Origin: an uncultured Acetobacteraceae bacterium
GTDB lineage: Bacteria; Pseudomonadota; Alphaproteobacteria; Acetobacterales; Acetobacteraceae
Length of the DNA: 51,321 nt
Direction: 5' to 3'
Assembly (NCBI GenBank): GCA_937873175.1
Contig: CALMVT010000538.1
Location: 18,944-70,264 of the forward strand
Below the pieces are notes generated by a model that was given only the letters and a program-made list of their open reading frames with translations, did not search any database and had not been told where the DNA came from. Of this stretch, positions 9,903 to 19,428 are shown one piece after another (position 1 is the stretch's first letter; each line of letters starts with the position of its first letter). Both the position numbers and the translations under genes were made by a program.

Positions 9903-10822
9903 CACCCGTTCCCCACCCGCGCCCGCCAATCCGCGAGCACGTCGGCGAGGGTCTGTTGCCAAGGGATTGCCGGCGCCCACCCGAGCACGCGCCGGGCCAG
10001 CGCGGCATTTCCGGCGGCGATGGGAATGTCGGTCGGGCGCAGGCGCCCGGCTTCGGTTGCAACCTCCGCCTGCACGCCCGCCGCTTGCATCAGCCCGGCC
10101 AGCACGTCGCCCACCCGGCGCGGCTGCCCCGACGCCACATTCAGCACCGTGCCCGGCGCCAGCGCGTCCGCCCGGGCCAGGCACGCGGCATAGGCTGCGC
10201 AGACATCCCGCACGTCCAGGAAGTCCCGCAACGGATCGAGCGCGCCCACCCGCAGCACCGGCGGCTGCAGCCCGGCCGCGATGCGGGCGACCTGCTCGGC
10301 GAAGGCCGCGACCACGAACTCGGACGACTGGCCCGGCCCCGTGTGGTTGAACGGGCGCACGCGCAGGACGCGCAAACCCTCCGCCGCCATCGCGCCGAGC
10401 GCCAGGTCGGCGGCCGCCTTGGTCGCGCCGTAGGTGTTGAGCGGGGCCGGCAGCGCGTGCTCATCCAGCGGCGTGCCCGCCCGGAACGACGCGCCGTAGA
10501 TGTCGGCGCTGGACGCGAACAGCAAGGTGCAGCCCGGTGCGTGCGCCAGCACCGCCCGCGCGACGTTCAGCGTGCCCTGGAGGTTGACCTGCCAAGCCCG
10601 GCCGGGGTCGGACCGGGCGGCCGGGATCGCGGCGACGGCGGCCAGGTGGACGACGGCATCGGGTTGCCCGGCCCCGACCGCCGCGTCGGCCGCCGCCGGG
10701 TCGGCGACGTCGAAGAGGCCGGTCAGAAACGACGCGCCGGGGAACGCCGTTTCCAGCGCCGGCAGCAGGTGCCGGCCGACAAAGCCGCCGGCCCCGGTGA
10801 CCAGGATGCGGCGGGGCGGCAC
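9902..10822 (-). CDS. rmd: GDP-6-deoxy-D-mannose reductase-like NAD-dependent epimerase/dehydratase
   Basis: MPPRRILVTGAGGFVGRHLLPAL..., SSADIYG, YGATKAAAD, RPFNHTGPGQSSEFVVAAFAEQVARI; adjacent to gmd and manC. Symbol is a context-supported guess. Confidence 0.8.
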   Translation of the reverse strand: MPPRRILVTGAGGFVGRHLLPALETAFPGASFLTGLFDVADPAAADAAVGAGQPDAVVHLAAVAAIPAARSDPGRAWQVNLQGTLNVARAVLAHAPGCTLLFASSADIYGASFRAGTPLDEHALPAPLNTYGATKAAADLALGAMAAEGLRVLRVRPFNHTGPGQSSEFVVAAFAEQVARIAAGLQPPVLRVGALDPLRDFLDVRDVCAAYAACLARADALAPGTVLNVASGQPRRVGDVLAGLMQAAGVQAEVATEAGRLRPTDIPIAAGNAALARRVLGWAPAIPWQQTLADVLADWRARVGNG

Positions 10823-10825
10823 CGG

Positions 10826-11824
<999 letters not shown>

Positions 11825-13279
11825 CTACATGCGGCCATAAGTATCCTCCACGCGGACGATGTCGTCCTCGCCCAGGTAGCTGCCCGACTGCACCTCGATC
11901 AGCGTGAGCGGGATGCGCCCGGGGTTGGCCAGGCGGTGCGTGCAGCCGAGCGGCAGGTAAACGCTCTCGTTCTCCCGCACCATCAGCTCCTCCTCGTCGC
12001 GGCTGACCAGCGCGGTGCCGCTGACGACGACCCAATGCTCCGCCCGGTGGAAGTGCCGTTGCAGCGACAGCTTGTGGCTCGGCGAAACCACGATCCGCTT
12101 CACCTGGAAGCGGTCGCTGAGGATCAGGCTCTCGTAGAAGCCCCAGGGCCGGTACACCCGGTTGTGCGCCACCGCCTCGTGCCGCCCGGCCTGGCGCAAG
12201 CGGTCCACCACCCGCTTCACGTCCTGCGCCCGGTCGCGGTGCATCGCCAGCACGGCGTCACGGGTGACCACCACCACGGCGTCCTGCAACCCCACCACCG
12301 CCGTCAGCATGCCGTCGCTGCGGACGTAGCAGTTGTCCGTCCCTTCCAGCAGCACGTCGCCCACGGTGGCGTTGCCGGCGCCGTCCTTCGCCGACTGCTC
12401 CCACAGCGCGTCCCAGCTCCCCACGTCGGACCAGCCGAGGTCGGCCGGCACCACGGCCGCCATCGTCGTCCGTTCGGCCACCGCGTAGTCCAGGCTGATG
12501 TTCGGGCAGGCGGCAAAGGCGGCCGGGTCGAGCCGGGTGAAATCAAGGTCGCGTACCCGGCCCTCGACGGCGCGGCGCACGGCGGCCAGCACATCGGGGG
12601 CGTGGCGCTCCATCTCCGCCAGCAGGGTCGCCGCGGTGAACACGAACATGCCGGAGTTCCAAAGAAAGTCACCCGACGCCACGAGCCGCGCCGCCGTGGC
12701 CGCGTCAGGCTTCTCCACGAAGCGCGCGAGGGCGTGCACGCCGGGCGCTTCGGCCAGCTCCGCCCCGACCTCGATATAGCCGTAGGCCGTTTCCGCGCGG
12801 TGCGGCTGCATGCCGAAGGTCACGATGCGCCCGGCGCGGGCAGCAACGGCGGCGCGGCCCAACGCGGCATACAGTGCGTCCATCCGCTGGATCGCATGGT
12901 CGGCCGGCATCATCCACAACACGGCGTCCGGGTCCGCCTCCGCCGCCAGCAGCGCGGCCGTGGTGATCGCGGGCGCCGAATTGCGGCCGACCGGCTCCAG
13001 AACGATCTCGGCATCGGGGATGCCGGTGGCGCGCAACTGCTCGGCGATCAGGAAGCGGTGCTCGTGGTTGCAGACCACGATCGGCGGCGCGAAGCCCGGC
13101 CCCATGCCGCGCCGCGCCGTGTCCTGCAGCATGGTGCGGTCGGACATCAGCGGCCAAAGCTGCTTCGGGAAGCTTTCGCGCGAAACCGGCCACAGCCGGG
13201 TGCCGGTGCCGCCTGACAGGATCACGGGAACGATGCTGGCGCCGGGCGGGGGGGCCGACGGGACGGAAGGCGCGGTCAT
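11825..13279 (-). CDS. manC: mannose-1-phosphate guanylyltransferase / mannose-6-phosphate isomerase
   Basis: VPVILSGGTGTRLWPVSRESFPKQLWPLMSDRTMLQDTARR... and C-terminal cupin RPWGFYESLILSDRFQVKRIVVSPSHKLSLQRHFHRAEHWVVVSGTA. Confidence 0.97.
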   Translation of the reverse strand: MTAPSVPSAPPPGASIVPVILSGGTGTRLWPVSRESFPKQLWPLMSDRTMLQDTARRGMGPGFAPPIVVCNHEHRFLIAEQLRATGIPDAEIVLEPVGRNSAPAITTAALLAAEADPDAVLWMMPADHAIQRMDALYAALGRAAVAARAGRIVTFGMQPHRAETAYGYIEVGAELAEAPGVHALARFVEKPDAATAARLVASGDFLWNSGMFVFTAATLLAEMERHAPDVLAAVRRAVEGRVRDLDFTRLDPAAFAACPNISLDYAVAERTTMAAVVPADLGWSDVGSWDALWEQSAKDGAGNATVGDVLLEGTDNCYVRSDGMLTAVVGLQDAVVVVTRDAVLAMHRDRAQDVKRVVDRLRQAGRHEAVAHNRVYRPWGFYESLILSDRFQVKRIVVSPSHKLSLQRHFHRAEHWVVVSGTALVSRDEEELMVRENESVYLPLGCTHRLANPGRIPLTLIEVQSGSYLGEDDIVRVEDTYGRM

Positions 13280-13401
13280 GGGGGCCTTGGATGCAGAGGC
13301 GGGAGCGTGGCACTATCCGTACAGTCGGGCCGCGCCGCTGTCCAGTTGCCGCGGGGCGCGTGCGTCCGGCATGATGCGGCGGCTCGGTCGCAAGGGGGTC
13401 C

Positions 13402-14382
13402 ATGAAGGTTTGCGTGTTCGGCGCCGGCGCGATCGGCACCCACGTCGCGGGACGGCTGTCCAAGGGCGGCGCCGCGGTGTCCGTCGTCGCCCGCGGTTCG
13501 CAGCTCGCGGCCATCGAAGCGAACGGGGTGCGGGTGCACGCGGCGGACGGCAAGATCCACGCCCGCGTGGCCGCAGGTGCCGACGCGCAGGGGCTGGGGC
13601 GCCAGGACCTCGTGGTCGTCACCGTGAAAGCGCCGTCGCTGCCCTCTGTCGCCGCCGGGATCGGCCCGCTGCTGGGTCCGGACACCGCGGTCGCCTTTGC
13701 GATGAACGGCATCCCGTGGTGGTATTTTCTGGGCACCGGCGACGCCGAGGAGGGCCGGCGCCTGCCGAAGCTCGATCCTGACGGCTTGCTGCAGGAGGCC
13801 GTGCACCCGGCGCGGGTGATCGGCGGCGTGGTGTATTCTGCCTGCACGATCATCGAGCCGGGCGTGGTGCATGTCGAGAACCCGCGCAGCCGGATCGTGC
13901 TGGGAACGCCGAACGGCCAATCGTCCGGGCGTGTGGACGCTTTGGCCGCCATCCTGCGCACCGGCGGGCTGGCCATCGACGTGAGCGACCGCATCCGCGA
14001 TGCGGTGTGGGCCAAGCTGCTGCTGAACCTCGGCAGCGGCCCGCTCGCGGTGCTGACCGGCTGCGCCCCGGCCCAGGTCTTTGCCGAGGACGCTTGCCGC
14101 GACGCGACCCGGCGCATCCTGGCGGAGGGCGCGGCCATCGCGGCGGCCATGGGCTGCCCGGTCGAGCCGAACGCCGAGGGCCAGATCGCCCATGGCGCGA
14201 AATCGCACCACAAGCCGAGTATCCTGCAGGATTTGGAGGGCGGCCGGCCCATGGAGATCGACGCGCTGTATGGGGTGCCGCTCGACTTCGCGCGGATGCG
14301 CAGCGTGGCGACGCCGACCTTGGACCTGCTGGTGGCCGCCGTCCGGGCGCGGGCGCGGCAGGCCGGGCTGTATTCCGGTTAG
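13402..14382 (+). CDS. 2-dehydropantoate 2-reductase
   Basis: MKVCVFGAGAIGTHVAGRLSKGGAAVSVVARGSQLAAIEANGVRV...FAMNGIPWWYF...KLLLNLGSGPLAVLTG...HKPSILQDLEGGRPMEIDALYG: PanE/ApbA pattern. Confidence 0.9.
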   Translation: MKVCVFGAGAIGTHVAGRLSKGGAAVSVVARGSQLAAIEANGVRVHAADGKIHARVAAGADAQGLGRQDLVVVTVKAPSLPSVAAGIGPLLGPDTAVAFAMNGIPWWYFLGTGDAEEGRRLPKLDPDGLLQEAVHPARVIGGVVYSACTIIEPGVVHVENPRSRIVLGTPNGQSSGRVDALAAILRTGGLAIDVSDRIRDAVWAKLLLNLGSGPLAVLTGCAPAQVFAEDACRDATRRILAEGAAIAAAMGCPVEPNAEGQIAHGAKSHHKPSILQDLEGGRPMEIDALYGVPLDFARMRSVATPTLDLLVAAVRARARQAGLYSG

Positions 14383-15458
14383 GCGGGCGCCTGGCCCAGC
14401 ACCCAGCCTTCCCAGCGCCGTATCCAGGGGTCGTCGGGCGCCGTGTCGGGCCGTCCTCCCGCAAGCACCTGCAGCACGCACAGCAGGCCCAGCACGCAGT
14501 CCATGCGGTCCTCGCCGGCCGCGTCGGGACCGAAGCCCTGCGTCATCAAGCGGTCGAGCGCCGGGTCCGGCTTGGCGAATAGCGCGGCCGCGGACCGCCG
14601 CAGGGCCGGCACCAGCGCGAGGCGGTCGGCGTGGCGCCGCTTGCTGCCATTCATGCGCAAGCCAAGCTGCCGCATCGCTTCCGCAGGGTATGTTTCCGCC
14701 AGCACGGTTCCGCCGCCGGCTAGCAGCGGCCGCAGCGCGCCGTCGAACGGCCACAGCGCCGGCGGCTGCGGCCCGGCCAGCGCCGGTAGCAGCAGGTCGC
14801 GCCAGGCGGCGATGGCCGCCTTGCCGGTCTGGTTGGCGCCGAGCGTCCAGAACAAGGGCGCACCCGCCGGACGGTGCGGCGTCGCGGCATCGCAGGCCCG
14901 CGACAAGCCGGCCGTGCTGTCCAGCCCCAGCGCCTGCGCGTGCGACAGCCGGGTCATGCCGCGCACGCCGCGCATGGGATAGAAGGGCCGCGCTGGCGCA
15001 ACCTCGTCGAGCGTGCCGCACACGGACAGAAAACCGGGCTGCTCCGCCAGCCCGCGCAGGAATGCCGGGAAACCTGGAAAAGGGGGCGCGGCCAAGCCGG
15101 CGCCCAAGTGCCGGGCGACGTAGGCGCGCGGCAGGCCGATCGGGAGATCCACGCCCAACGCGACCGGCGCACCTCGGGCCTGGGCGCGGAGCCGGGCGAG
15201 CAGCGTCGAAACCTCGCCCACCGGCTCCACGCGCAGCGCCCAACCCACACCATTTGGCAGCGCGAGCGCCATCCACCGCTTGCCGGGGTCGACGCTCCAA
15301 TCCGCGTGGGCGGCGACGATCCCGAGGGAAGGTGGCGTCAGAGCGGCTTGTGCGCGCGATCCAACAAGCGCGAGATCAAGCCGGGCTTCTTTTTCGGCGC
15401 TGGCGGTGCGGCGGCGCGGGCCTCGGCGACGGCGCGCTTCTGCTTCGCGTCCAGCCAA
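14379..15458 (-). CDS. DUF429-like protein (start uncertain; likely internal, near 15330)
   Basis: ...LGIVAAHADWSVDPGKRWMALALPNG...VALGVDLPIGLPRAYVARHLG...DSTAGLSRACDA...VLAETYPAEAMRQLGLRMNGSKRRHADRLALVPAL...DRMDCVLGLLCVLQVLAGG. The extreme N-terminus of the ORF overlaps another same-strand gene and is unlikely to be translated. Confidence 0.65.
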   Translation of the reverse strand: MAGREAEARRRRGPRRRTASAEKEARLDLALVGSRAQAALTPPSLGIVAAHADWSVDPGKRWMALALPNGVGWALRVEPVGEVSTLLARLRAQARGAPVALGVDLPIGLPRAYVARHLGAGLAAPPFPGFPAFLRGLAEQPGFLSVCGTLDEVAPARPFYPMRGVRGMTRLSHAQALGLDSTAGLSRACDAATPHRPAGAPLFWTLGANQTGKAAIAAWRDLLLPALAGPQPPALWPFDGALRPLLAGGGTVLAETYPAEAMRQLGLRMNGSKRRHADRLALVPALRRSAAALFAKPDPALDRLMTQGFGPDAAGEDRMDCVLGLLCVLQVLAGGRPDTAPDDPWIRRWEGWVLGQAPA

Positions 15459-15541
15459 CTTTCCAGCGACTTGCCAGCCTTTGCGGCGCGCTTCTGCTCA
15501 TATGCGCGCTGCGCCGGCGTCAGGGTTTTGGGATCAGCCAT
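15338..15541 (-). CDS. small lysine/alanine-rich hypothetical protein (67 aa)
   Basis: ATG at 15541 with SD-like ggaggag upstream (ctcctcc on + strand at ~15550): MADPKTLTPAQRAYEQKRAAKAGKSLESWLDAKQKRAVAEARAAAPPAPKKKPGLISRLLDRAHKPL. Confidence 0.7.
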   Translation of the reverse strand: MADPKTLTPAQRAYEQKRAAKAGKSLESWLDAKQKRAVAEARAAAPPAPKKKPGLISRLLDRAHKPL

Positions 15542-15688
15542 TGCGGTCTCCTCCTTTATTTGTGGCAGCGCCGCGCGCCGGCTTCAAGGGATGGAGGCAC
15601 CAAGACCCCCCCCCTCAGCGACCGGCGTCGCTGGGATCGGGCGCGACGCGGGCCACATGGGCTTCGGGCAGTGGCAAGGGAGAATGGC

Positions 15689-16021
15689 ATGGCGGCGCGG
15701 GTCAAGGCGAAGCTGTGGGTGCAGATGGCGCTCCGCATGGGCGACGTGGACGGGCGGCCCGGCGCCGTGCTGCGCAGCGGCGATCCGGACGCGGGCGGCG
15801 TCCTGGTCGTGCTGCGCGGGCGGGAAGGCTTGTGCGTGCTGTCCCAGGTGCGGGCCGGGGAGGGCGATGTCGCCTGGATGCGGGCCACCGGGCCGGGACA
15901 GGTGGCCCAGGACACGGCCGACGCCTACGTGGCCCGGCAGGTCGGCCGCGATCCCGATCTTTGGGTGCTGGAGTTCGAGGCGCCGGATCTGCTGCCGCCG
16001 TTCGAGGCGCGCATCATCTAG
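15689..16021 (+). CDS. DUF1491 family protein
   Basis: MAARVKAKLWVQMALRMGDVDGRPGAVLRSGDPDAGGVLVVLRGREGLCVLSQVRAGEGDVAWMRATGPGQV...DPDLWVLEFEAPDLLPPFEARII. Confidence 0.85.
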   Translation: MAARVKAKLWVQMALRMGDVDGRPGAVLRSGDPDAGGVLVVLRGREGLCVLSQVRAGEGDVAWMRATGPGQVAQDTADAYVARQVGRDPDLWVLEFEAPDLLPPFEARII

Positions 16022-16253
16022 GAAAATCAACAGGTTGAAACGATTAAGGCTTGCCACCCTAGGTTTTCGCGCCGGTGTGTGGTATATCTGCTCAGCCCTA
16101 TGTGGCTTTTCAGATACAACCCTTGCTAAAGTACCGACGCCTTATCGCACTCGCATTCATCGGTGTTATTGTATGGATACCGAGAGGCGGGGGAACAGTC
16201 CCGCAGGCCCCCGGATGCGTTGAACGCGCAGTTTGTTTTTGAGGAGAGAAAGT

Positions 16254-17411
16254 ATGAAGCTCCGCAGCGCGCTACTGGCCGCGACCGTCCTGGCCGCCCC
16301 CATAGCTGCAAAGGCCGAGGCGATCAGCGGCTTGTACATCGGCGCCGGCGCCGGTGCCAACTGGCTGCAGAACGAGAAGATCAAGTCTGTCGGCTTTCCG
16401 CAGGCCGGCATCCCGCAGACCCGGCTGAATGCAAACGACTCGGAAACGAAGATCAAGACCGACACGGGCTTTGTCGGCCTGTTCAGCGTCGGCTACGGCT
16501 TTGGCAACGGCCTACGGGTCGAGGTCGAGGGCAACTATCGCACCAACAAGTTCAACGGCATCAAGGGCGGCGGGCTGCAAGGCTTCACCAGCGCCGGCGG
16601 CGACGAGCGGAAGTATGGCGGGATGGTCAACGTCCTCTATGACTTCGACCCGAACGTGCTCGGCTTCGCCAACGTCTTCGGCTATATCCCGTTCCCGGTG
16701 TCCCCGTATATCGGCGTCGGCGCAGGCTACGCCTGGGCACAGCAACAGAACGTGCGCCTGACCGGCTTCCCGGGCGGCGTTCGTGAGCTGGCCCGCACCA
16801 ACGCGGGACAGGGCGGCTTCGCCTACCAAGGCATTGCCGGCGTGGCCGTCCCCATCGCGTCGGTGCCGGGCCTGTCCATCACGGGCGAGTACCGCTTCTT
16901 CGGCATGGTGGGCGACCGCGACTACAACTACCAGTACTTCGCGCCGGGCGTCGCGACGCGGGCGGTGGTCCGGTTTAACGAGGAGTATAACCACAGCGCG
17001 ATGCTGGGCATTCGCTATGCGTTCAACACCGCCCCCCCGCCCCCGCCGCCTGCGCCGGTCGCGGCTCCGCAGCGTGAAGTCGCGCGCACCTACCTGGTGT
17101 TCTTCGATTGGGACCGCGCGGACTTGACGGACCGTGCGCGCCAGATCATCGCGGAGGCGGCGCAGGCCACCACCCGCGTGCAGGTGACGCGCATCGAGGT
17201 GTCCGGCTACACGGACACGTCCGGCACGCCGCGCTACAACCAGGGCTTGTCGGTCCGGCGCGCGCAGAACGTCGCGTCTGAGTTGGTCCGCCTTGGCGTG
17301 CCGCGTCAGGCCATCACGGTCCAGGGCTTCGGCGAGACTCGCCTGCTGGTGCCGACCGCGGACGGCGTGCGCGAGCCGCAGAACCGCCGCGTCGAGATCG
17401 TGCTGCGCTGA
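16254..17411 (+). CDS. outer membrane beta-barrel protein with C-terminal OmpA/peptidoglycan-binding domain (copy 1)
   Basis: SD gaggagagaa then MKLRSALLAATVLAAPIAAKAEAISGLYIGAGAGANWLQNEK... barrel; Pro-rich linker [14 protein letters not shown]; OmpA domain YLVFFDWDRADLTDRARQIIAEAA...VSGYTDTSGTPRYNQGLSVRRAQNVASELVRLGV...GFGETRLLVPT...PQNRRVEIVLR. Confidence 0.93.
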   Translation: MKLRSALLAATVLAAPIAAKAEAISGLYIGAGAGANWLQNEKIKSVGFPQAGIPQTRLNANDSETKIKTDTGFVGLFSVGYGFGNGLRVEVEGNYRTNKFNGIKGGGLQGFTSAGGDERKYGGMVNVLYDFDPNVLGFANVFGYIPFPVSPYIGVGAGYAWAQQQNVRLTGFPGGVRELARTNAGQGGFAYQGIAGVAVPIASVPGLSITGEYRFFGMVGDRDYNYQYFAPGVATRAVVRFNEEYNHSAMLGIRYAFNTAPPPPPPAPVAAPQREVARTYLVFFDWDRADLTDRARQIIAEAAQATTRVQVTRIEVSGYTDTSGTPRYNQGLSVRRAQNVASELVRLGVPRQAITVQGFGETRLLVPTADGVREPQNRRVEIVLR

Positions 17412-17450
17412 CCGGCACGACCGCTTGCTGAAAACTGGCTAACGAAGGTG

Positions 17451-17476
17451 GGGCCGGTCCGCGCATGGACCGGCCC
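17451..17476. terminator. strong intergenic hairpin between tandem ompA-like genes
   Basis: gggccggtcc-gcgcat-ggaccggccc, 10-bp perfect GC-rich stem, 6-nt loop; lacks a T-tract. Confidence 0.55.
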
Positions 17477-17500
17477 TCGCCATGTTCGGAGTTCCTGCTG

Positions 17501-18586
17501 ATGCGCCTGACCCTGTTGGCCGCTACGCTGCTTGCCGCCCCGGCGTTCCACGGCATCGCGTGCGCCCAGCCGGTCAGCGGCCTTTACATCGGTGCGGGCG
17601 GCGGCGCCAACTTTCTGCAAGACGAGCGCATCACCAGCATCACCGCCGGTGGCGTCACGGTGGCGTCCAGAGCGCGTGCCCGTCTCGATACGGGCATCGT
17701 CGGCATCGGGAGCCTGGGATATGGGTTCGGCAACGGCGTGCGCGTCGAGCTGGAAGGCAACTACCGCTACAACCGGATCGGCTCGATCCGCACCACGCCC
17801 GGTGCACGCTCCGTGGGCGGGCGGGAGCAGAAATACGGTCCCATGGTCAACGTGCTGTTCGACCTCGATGTCGGCAGCCCCTACGTGTTCCCCTACATCG
17901 GCACCGGCGCCGGGGTGTCTTGGGTCGCCCGCCGGCTCAGGGGGGCGAATGCCAACGGCACGCTCGTTAACGAGGGCGGCACGGACAACAGCTTCGCGTA
18001 TCAGGCCATCGCCGGCGTGTCGTTCCCGATCCCGCCGGTGGTTGGCCTGTCGCTGACGGCCGAGTACCGATATTTTGCGTTGGCCGGCGAGCGGGAGTTT
18101 GGCCGGGCGGTGTCCGGGCCTGGCGGAACCGTCTCCAGCCAGGTGCGCACGGCGGACAATTACAACCACAGCCTGCTGCTCGGGTTGCGCTACGCCTTCA
18201 ATGTGCCCCCGCCGCCGGCGCCCCCCGCCCCGACGCCGGAGGCCGCTTCCCCGGTGGCGCGCAGCTACATGGTGTTCTTTGATTGGGACCGCGCCAACCT
18301 GACCACCCGCGCTCGGCAGATCGTGGCGGAGGCCGCGAGCGCCTCCACCCGCGTGCAGGTGACGCGGATCGAGGTCGCCGGCCATGCCGACCGGTCCGGG
18401 AGCGAGCGCTTCAACATGGGCCTGTCAATCCGCCGGGCGCAGGCAGTGGCCGACGAGCTGATGCGCGACGGCGTGGCGCGCGAGTTGATCACCACCCGGG
18501 GTTTCGGCGAGCGCCAGCCCTTGGTGACGACCGCCGACGGCGTGCGCGAGCCGCAAAACCGCCGGGTCGAGATCGTTCTGCGTTAG
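17501..18586 (+). CDS. outer membrane beta-barrel protein with C-terminal OmpA domain (copy 2, tandem paralogue)
   Basis: MRLTLLAATLLAAPAFHGIACAQPVSGLYIGAGGGANFLQDERI...; OmpA domain YMVFFDWDRANLTTRARQIVAEAASASTRVQVTRIEVAGHADRSGSERFNMGLSIRRAQAVADELMRDGV...PQNRRVEIVLR. Upstream ATG at 17465 lies inside a hairpin and is less likely. Confidence 0.92.
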   Translation: MRLTLLAATLLAAPAFHGIACAQPVSGLYIGAGGGANFLQDERITSITAGGVTVASRARARLDTGIVGIGSLGYGFGNGVRVELEGNYRYNRIGSIRTTPGARSVGGREQKYGPMVNVLFDLDVGSPYVFPYIGTGAGVSWVARRLRGANANGTLVNEGGTDNSFAYQAIAGVSFPIPPVVGLSLTAEYRYFALAGEREFGRAVSGPGGTVSSQVRTADNYNHSLLLGLRYAFNVPPPPAPPAPTPEAASPVARSYMVFFDWDRANLTTRARQIVAEAASASTRVQVTRIEVAGHADRSGSERFNMGLSIRRAQAVADELMRDGVARELITTRGFGERQPLVTTADGVREPQNRRVEIVLR

Positions 18587-18605
18587 CCGAAGCGCCACGT
18601 CCCGG

Positions 18606-19100
18606 CTAGGGTCGGCGGCGTGCCCGCGACGAGCGTGCGGCCGGCGTCGGTGCGGCCGCACATTCGGGCGAGACAACCGGCTGCAGGATCGACTTGCCCG
18701 CGGCGAAGTCCGTCAGCTCTGCCCCGCTGCGCAGCGCCATCACCTCGTCAAACATGCTGAGGTTGTAGCGACAGAACAGGCTGCCCTGTTCCAACCCGCT
18801 CCGCGACTGGCTGTTGGCAAGCTGGGTCACGTAGTCGTCCTGCTGCTGGCGGCCACGGCGGCTGTTGGCGCGGCTGAAGAAGCTGCTCAGCGCCTTGTCC
18901 TGGGAGGTTAACTCAGGACGGTAACGCGTGATGAACGCGTTGTATTTCTCATCGGCGCTGCAGGTCAGCGCGGTCACCATCAGTTTTGTTTTCAGCGCCG
19001 CCACGTCGAAGGCAGGGTAGTCGGCTGGCCGCACGCACTGCGCTGCGGCGATATTGCTGGTCAACGCGATGGCAAGCAGCCCGGACACAAGCATGCGCAT
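18606..19100 (-). CDS. secreted hypothetical protein (~164 aa, four Cys in mature region)
   Basis: Signal peptide MRMLVSGLLAIALTSNIAAAQC; body CVRPADYPAFDVAALKTKLMVTALTCSADEKYNAFITRYRPELTSQDKALSSFFSRANSRRGRQQQDDYVTQLANSQSRSGLEQGSLFCRYNLSMFDEVMALRSG...PECAAAP. Confidence 0.75.
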   Translation of the reverse strand: MRMLVSGLLAIALTSNIAAAQCVRPADYPAFDVAALKTKLMVTALTCSADEKYNAFITRYRPELTSQDKALSSFFSRANSRRGRQQQDDYVTQLANSQSRSGLEQGSLFCRYNLSMFDEVMALRSGAELTDFAAGKSILQPVVSPECAAAPTPAARSSRARRRP

Positions 19101-19428
19101 GAACGACAATCTCCTCGATTCTTGGAACGCGGACGCGCCGCATGCAGCGGCCACGTCGCGCGGCGGCCGAGGTAAACCGCCTCTTGGACGGAAGCGCAAC
19201 AAGCATTTGCAGCGCTGCCTCCGGATGCGGCTACTGTTGCCAGAATGACGCAATCGCAGCCCTTGGTGCCGTCGTCGTGACGGAGGCAAGAAGGTTGCGG
19301 TTAGGCACGCTCTGTGCATAACAATCGCGCCATAAGCGCCGTGAGCCGCCAGCCCAAGCGCACCTGAAATCGCAGCCCATTCAAGATCGCCAGCACTGCC
19401 GCCCCAGCATTGCCGCCATTGAAGCCGT

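Noticed and set aside
13276-15300. 674-aa - strand ORF
   Set aside because: Antisense to panE and out of frame with the DUF429-like gene; composition is shadow-ORF-like.
15606-15614. C9 homopolymer as a phase-variation tract
   Set aside because: It lies between genes with no clear promoter spacing role, and a single run in a GC-rich genome is not strong evidence.
17465-17500. Upstream ATG for the second OmpA-like gene
   Set aside because: It lies inside the strong intergenic hairpin and adds MDRPSPCSEFLL before a normal signal peptide starting at 17501.
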